Of a DNA stretch of 64,000 nt, positions 58,639 to 64,000 are shown one piece after another. Both the position numbers and the translations under genes were made by a program. Position 1 is the stretch's first letter. Every line of letters starts with the position of its first letter. The notes under the pieces are model-generated. The model made no database searches. It was not told the origin of the DNA and saw nothing but the letters and a program-made list of their open reading frames with translations. This DNA comes from Rozella allomycis CSF55 (lineage: Eukaryota > Rozellomycota), in the NCBI GenBank assembly GCA_000442015.1, contig KE561047.1, positions 203,341 to 267,340 of the forward strand, read 5' to 3'.

Positions 58639-59090
58639 TCAGTGTTCACGTGTTTGGGCTACCAGGGCTAGACTCCTTCTATTTCGGTTTTTCAGATCTA
58701 TAGAATTCTGAGACTTAGATCTATTCACAATAATTGTTTTCTACAACTGTGAAATTCACCTATAGTGTACAATTTTGGGCTAAAGACTTAAAACTACCAT
58801 GGCACTCGTGACTCCACTTTAACTGGACCTTCTGCTATATAGTTGGTCTCTGGAGCATATATGGTATAACATATCTTTAGTTTTTTACTAATCAAACGCG
58901 AGTTAATTGTTAATATAATTCTCTCCTATTAAATCATCACGCAATCAGGGTGAACTTGTTCCCTTTTGTAGGGGAGACTAGAAGGAAACATTCAGGTTTC
59001 TAATAAGCAGAAAAGTAATTTCATTCCCCAAAATCATTCCGCTTTCGCTTTTCAATTCATCTTTTTGTGATTGTCCATTTTTGGCAACCC
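58639..59090. other. Divergent intergenic region before GatA
   Basis: About 452 bp with no coding signal, between the secreted F-box-like gene (minus) and GatA (plus). A CACGTG E-box-like hexamer lies near 58645, close to the secreted gene's start. Nothing else supported. Confidence 0.4.
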
Positions 59091-60688
59091 ATGCCGAATT
59101 TCTCAAAAGTAGACATATTTGTTGAACCTCATGAATAGTATGCTTTATCAGATCGATATGCAAATTGTTTGTCTAAAATTTCAAAATATAAAAACGTGAA
59201 TGCCTTCATTACCGTATTTGATAATGCAGAGAATTTGGATTCAGCATCAAGTGATGGGAAAATAATAGCTGTCAAAGACAACTTGTGTGTCAAGAATTCA
59301 TATACTACATGTGCATCTAAGATCTTAAGCAGTAATTTCTTTTGTAAATGTTTCTCAGATTACAAAAGTCCTAATAATGCCACAGTCGTTGAAAAACTTT
59401 TGACCCAAGGAAATTTGATTATAGGAAAAACAAATATGGATGAATTCGGAATGGGATCTGGTAATGTGTATTCAAATTACAAGCCTACGTTGCATCCAAT
59501 CCATGCTGAAGATAGCGTACCATGCTCAGACCCTTATGTTCCTGGTGGTAGTTCGGGTGGTTCGGCAGTTGCAGTTGCAATGAATTTATGTGATGTTGCT
59601 TTGGGTTCTGATACCGGAGGATCTGTTAGGATGCCTGCAGCGTACTGTGGAATAACCGGTTTCAAGCCTTCATTCGGTAGGGTATCCAGGTTCGGTCTTA
59701 TTGAATATGCTGAATCTCTTGATTGCGTTGGTTGGCTAACGAAGAATGTAAATTCTTGTATAGATTTGTATAGAAATCTACAAGGACCAGACCAGAAAGA
59801 TCCAACTACTTTAAATATGATTAATTACGATGATTACACAATTCTACAGAAAATTAGAAATATTAAGGATGGCGGAAAAAGAAATACGATTTCCTTGGGG
59901 TACATTTCTGATGAATCCTTTTTTGTGGGAATGAACCCTGAATTTCGTGAAGCTTATTTTAAAGTCATTGATCAATTAAGGGATGAAGGATTTAATTTAG
60001 TGGAAATCCGGAAAGATTTTGTGGAAGACTCTTTGGCATGTTATTATACTCTTGCGACGTCAGAAGCAAGCAAGAGTCTATCAAAATATGATGGCTCGCA
60101 TGGTAACATAAATGACACCATAAGAGAACAAGGGTTCGGTTTTGAAGTCAAAAGAAGGCTAAAAATCGGGTCCATTCTCTCTTCCTCTAGGTAATAAATA
60201 TATTAAGCTGTAATAGACTTTTAACAGAATATTATCAGAGATCTCACCAAATAAGACATCGTATTAGACAAGATTTCAACAATATATTTACAAAATGTGA
60301 TTTTCTGTTTATTCCAACTGTTGGAGATTTCCCTCCTAGGCAAAGCAAATTCATTTATGACCATGAAAATATAGAAGAAGAGGAATTAGAAGAGATTGTT
60401 CATTCATGGTGGGCATTAAAAGAATCTAGCAATGATCATAGCTTTATGAAAGCTTGGCTAAATGATACATTTACTATTCCACCTTCACTAGCAGGTAAAT
60501 TGATTATCTTGGTTTTATCAGGCTTGCCAGTATTAGCCATGCCATTACTACATATAAAACATCCGGAGCTCGCTAATCATTCTTTCTCAGGCCAAATAAT
60601 CGGTGCTATTGGAAATGATAAAGGGGTTTTAGAAATGGGAAGCATAATGGAAGGGTTATTTAGTATATTAGAAAATCAAAGACAATAA
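59091..60688 (+). CDS. GATA: Glutamyl-tRNA(Gln) amidotransferase subunit A (GatA/QRSL1), mitochondrial
   Basis: The amidase signature is complete: catalytic Lys in 'IIAVKDNLCVKN', 'GKTNMDEFGMGSGNVYSN', cis-Ser/Ser pair in 'GGSSGGSAVAVAMNLCDVAL' and 'GSDTGGSVRMPAAYCGITGF'. With GatB and GatC it converts Glu-tRNA(Gln) to Gln-tRNA(Gln) in mitochondria. The first exon is only six codons (MPNFSK), spliced by a 30-nt intron to 'YALSDRYANCLSKISKYKNV'; without it no in-frame ATG exists. Further introns are near 60192 and 60496. No presequence is obvious. The stop lies 29 bp inside the opposite-strand coiled-coil gene. Confidence 0.9.
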
Positions 60689-61479
60689 AATGGAGAAGAT
60701 ATTTCCTAAACTTTTTTAGTTTAATTCTATCTTTAAGAGGTGGCAATAATTTAGAATTCATTTGCTTTTCATATTCCTGCTTTCTTACTTCATTCTCAAG
60801 TTGTTGAGAATAATCTTTTAATTGGTTAAACGTCGGCTCTGTATATTCACTGCACGTCTCAATTTCATTCCTCATACTCTCTACTAGCTCTTTAAGGTAC
60901 AATGATTCCTGTACTAACGCTTCTTTCCACTGCATTAACAATAACAAATTTTCATTACCTGTAATAATTTTTGCTCTTCGTTTAAAAAATTCAAACAAAA
61001 TCCACTATCTTTTGATTTATCTCATGTTAATTTGTACATGACTTCTTACTGCTCGCTGAAGTAGATGGTCTTGAATGACTTTTGTCTGAAGTAGCATATT
61101 TAGCTATTAAATGTATCGAATTATAATACCATATGGATGCTTTTTAAGAATACTTTTATCGCCTAATGATTCAAGCAGAATCCTTATTTTGCTAATTATC
61201 AATTGCCGGGCTCTTGATGATTCTAAATTCAATATATTCGTATTCTCTATAAACAAATGATTCCATTTACCCTCTTTTCCGTCTGCATTTCGTTGTATAT
61301 TAGTAGCAGACTGTCGTATTCTGCGTATAAATCCTTTCTACCTTTATTTAAGCAGTTACTTCTATGAAATTAATCAAAACGTTGCCGAAAATTTGAACAC
61401 AATGTTCATATGCGCTTGAATCTATTTGTTCGTTTATTGACTTCCAAATGAATGGACAATCGTCGGAATCGTCTAGCAT
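60660..61479 (-). CDS. Uncharacterised coiled-coil protein
   Basis: Six introns of 26-29 nt join seven small exons into about 220 residues. It starts MLDDSDDCPFIWKSINEQID and includes 'LYAEYDSLLLIYNEMQTEKR', 'ARQLIISKIRILLESLGDKS', a Ser-rich patch, and the long heptad region 'EQKLLQWKEALVQESLYLKE' to 'RKQEYEKQMNSKLLPPLKDR'. Every junction is phase-consistent, which is the main support for this gene. The family is not recognised; it could be a centrosomal or axonemal component, but that is a guess. The 3' end overlaps GatA by 29 bp on the other strand. Confidence 0.6.
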
Positions 61480-61744
61480 TGAAATTTCGGATATTGAAGT
61501 ACGACAATTCTGATGAATTCAATAATTGATTAAGAAAATATTAAATAAATGCTGATATTTAGCAAATTAAAACTGTAATGAATTTGTCATTTACTGCATG
61601 AATATTTCCAGATTTAACAATGGTCAACAATTACAATAGTTGCATAAAAATTTATTATCAAACATAAAAATTGTCATCATTAATGTCATAGATTTGAGTG
61701 GTAACACAGCTGTGAACCATTAAAGGAAATTTCTGAAACTCAAG

Positions 61745-64000
61745 ATGAGTGATTTTTCGTTTCTTGATTTTGCTGCGAATACACAAGCGTCTCAATACGG
61801 ATATCCTGCTCTGACACAAGAGCCTGGTGTTTCTGATGATTTGACGCTTGCTTCACTCACACTGAACGACTCTCTGACGCAGCCTACTGGCGCCTCCTTT
61901 TTCAAAAGTTTGGATGATGAAGAGGAAGTGGAAGAAGAGGGCTTTGATTTTTCTGATCTACCAGCCCATTGCTGCAAGTACTATTTAAGATTCAAAACAA
62001 TGTAGGTATTGTGGAATACATAATCCAAAGTCGGTATTGAAATGTTTGACATGCCAGAAATGGTTTTGTAACTGTTCAGGAAATTCAAAGGGAACGCATA
62101 TAGTGCAGCATCTAGTGAGAGCGAAGCACAAGGATGTTTGTTTGCATGCGGATTCCCTTTTGGGAGATACTGTGCTTGAGTGTTATAATTGTGGATGTAG
62201 GAATGTGTTTCTGCTTGGGTTTATACCAGCTAAGAGTGATATGGTGGTAGTTATTTTGTGTAGACAGCCATGTGCGAGTGGATCGTCAAAGGATATGAAT
62301 TGGGATCTGTCACAGTGGCAGCCTATTATTGAGAATAGAGCGTTTTTGGACTGGATTGTGATACCCCCGACGAAAGAGGAGATTGCTAGATCAAGAAAGA
62401 TTACACCTGGAAAGATTGCTAAACTTGAAGAGTTGTGGCAAACGAAGCCTGAAGCTGAATTGGAGGACTTGGAAAAGCCTGGCATTGATGAAGAGCCTAA
62501 TCCAGTGCAATTAAAGTAATTTAAGAATGTGAAATATTATAGATATGATGATGCATTTCAGTATCAAGAAATATTTGCACCGTTGGTTAAATTAGAAGCT
62601 GAATATGATAAGAAAGTGAAAGAATCGCAAACACAAGATGATATTGTGATTAGATGGGATACGACAACTAGTTCAAAGACATCGATAGCGTGGTTTGTGT
62701 TTTCAAAGTTGGATAATGATATAAGATTAGCTACGGGCGATGAATTAAGAATAAAATATAAAGGAGAATTGGCTAAAGGATGGGAGAGTGTTGGATTGGT
62801 TGTTAAAGTTCCAAATAATCAAAGCGAAGAGATTGGAGTTGAATTGAAGAGATCAAATAACACTCCAACTTATTTAACACATGGATTCTCTGTAGAATTT
62901 GTATGGAAAAGTACTCCCTTTGACAGGTAAATCAGTAGTAGTTTGATTATAGGATGTTGAAGGCTTTGAAAACATTTTCTTTGGATGATAATTCAGTTTC
63001 TAATTACATTTATCATTTAGTGTTGGGACATGAAGTTCCAGTTCAAGTTTTAAAGGCAAATTTACCAAAACGATTTTCAGCGCCAAATCTACCAGAACTG
63101 AATCATTCGCAAGTGTATGCAGTGAAAACTGTTTTACAAAGACCATTTAATCTTATTCAAGGCCCACCAGGTAATTTAATGAATAAAAGTTGAATAAAGG
63201 AACTGGAAAGACTGTTGTGTCAGCTTCTATTGTTTATCATTTGGCAAAGTCAGGTGGTGGTCAAGTGTTGGTGTGTGCTCCTTCCAATGTTGCTGTTGAT
63301 CAACTTTCAGAAAAGATTCATTCCACAGGATTGAAGGTTGTTAGAATCACAGCCAGAAGTAGAGAAGCTCTAGATTCACCAGTTTTGTTTCTTTCTCTTC
63401 ATGAACAAGTTAGAAACTACAAGGGTAATCCAGAAGCAACAAAGTATTTCACACTTAAAGAAGAACAAGGCCATTTAAATGCTGCAGATGAAAAGAAATT
63501 TAGACAAGCGAAAAGTGCATCTGAAATGGATATTCTTAGAAATGCTGATGTTATTTGTTGTACTTGTGTTGGAGCTGGTGACCCTAGATTAAGAAAATTT
63601 AGATTCAAAGCTGTTTTGATTGATGAAGTCACTCAAGCTGCTGAACCAGAATGTTTGATTCCTTTAGTTTCTGGTGCTAGACAAGTTATTCTTGTTGGTG
63701 ATCATCAACAATTGGGTCCAGTGATTATGAGTAAAAAAGCATCAAATGCTGGTTTAAATCAATCTTTATTTGAAAGACTTGTTTTGTTAGGAATCAAACC
63801 AATTAGATTACAAGTTCAATATCGATCTCACCCCTGTCTTTCTGAATTCCCTTCAAATATGTTCTATGAAGGTTCTTTACAAAATGGTGTTACTTCAAAT
63901 GAAAGATTAAGAAAAAATGTAGATTTCCCTTGGCCTGTGCCTGAAAATCCAATGTTCTTTTATTTGACTTTGGGTCAAGAAGAAATTTCACCTTCTGGAA
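61745..64000 (+). CDS. UPF1: RNA helicase UPF1 (nonsense-mediated decay), 3' end beyond window
   Basis: An acidic N-terminus precedes the Cys/His-rich UPF2-binding domain ('[20 protein letters not shown]', '[17 protein letters not shown]', '[18 protein letters not shown]', 'VILCRQPC'). The 1B region follows, then the SF1 helicase core: Walker A 'GPPGTGKT' (its codons split by a 29-nt intron at about 63172), '[12 protein letters not shown]', '[16 protein letters not shown]', '[11 protein letters not shown]' and '[14 protein letters not shown]'. UPF1 is the ATP-driven helicase of nonsense-mediated mRNA decay. Introns of 26-30 nt are also at about 61978, 62517 and 62927. The third residue of motif II is Val (DEVTQ), where most UPF1 have Ser. 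The frame is open at 64000; helicase motifs IV-VI lie beyond. Confidence 0.96.

Noticed and set aside
61448-61520. Plus-strand ATG with a Ser-rich frame (MNGQSSESSS) as a start of another gene
   Set aside because: It is antisense to the first exon of the coiled-coil gene, whose seven exons are phase-consistent; the plus frame stops at once.

Overview
The window is AT-rich eukaryotic nuclear DNA with standard stop codons. It holds about 37 protein genes packed on both strands, mostly tens of bases apart and sometimes overlapping at their 3' ends, plus one tRNA and one scrambled retrotransposon region. Almost every conserved gene is cut by tiny GT-AG introns, nearly all 26-31 nt. I rebuilt reading frames across them by eye, using the conserved protein families as guide. 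Axonemal genes (outer-arm dynein heavy chain, dynein tail, CFAP91, EFHC1), a fungal-type Pkc1 (HR1-HR1-C2-C1-C1-kinase), yeast-type V-ATPase subunit f and fungal-type Mic19 together suggest an early-diverging zoosporic fungus. A Rozella-like cryptomycete would fit, but this is inference; no species can be proved from the sequence.

Layout. 1-9 kb: BTB protein (cut by the window edge), SRPBCC protein, F-box/WD40 ubiquitin-ligase subunit, Mic19, THO subunit 1, an unknown 411-aa protein, a secreted S1/P1 nuclease and gluconokinase. 9.5-23.4 kb: one complete beta-type outer-arm dynein heavy chain. 23.5-25.9 kb: bystin, a small OB-fold-like protein and an AN1 zinc-finger protein. 25.9-29.6 kb: Ty1/copia reverse-transcriptase and RNase H fragments, tandem LTR-like repeats, assembly gaps and a (CA)n tract. 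29.7-38.2 kb: enolase, mitoribosomal mS37, CFAP91, tRNA-Glu(UUC), eIF2-beta, glutamate dehydrogenase, TRM10 and NAA38. 38.2-41.8 kb: a second dynein heavy chain that consists only of the N-terminal tail. 41.8-51.6 kb: SPP-type intramembrane protease, zinc alcohol dehydrogenase, a secreted acidic protein, an RRM protein, V-ATPase subunit f, OST48, EFHC1, an SDR and a Yae1-domain protein. 51.7-64 kb: a tandem MFS transporter pair, Pkc1, a secreted F-box-like protein, GatA, a coiled-coil protein, and UPF1 running off the right edge.

Functional themes are flagellar motility, ribosome biogenesis and translation (bystin, mS37, eIF2-beta, TRM10, GatA, Yae1), the secretory pathway (OST48, SPP, V-ATPase) and mRNA export or quality control (THO1, UPF1). 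The most unusual points are the tail-only dynein gene, which ends at a possible 5' splice site; a secreted F-box-like protein that could be an effector; an SDR intron lacking a 3' AG; the inverted repeat bounding the retroelement region; and the contrast between intron-rich conserved genes and intronless lineage-specific ones.
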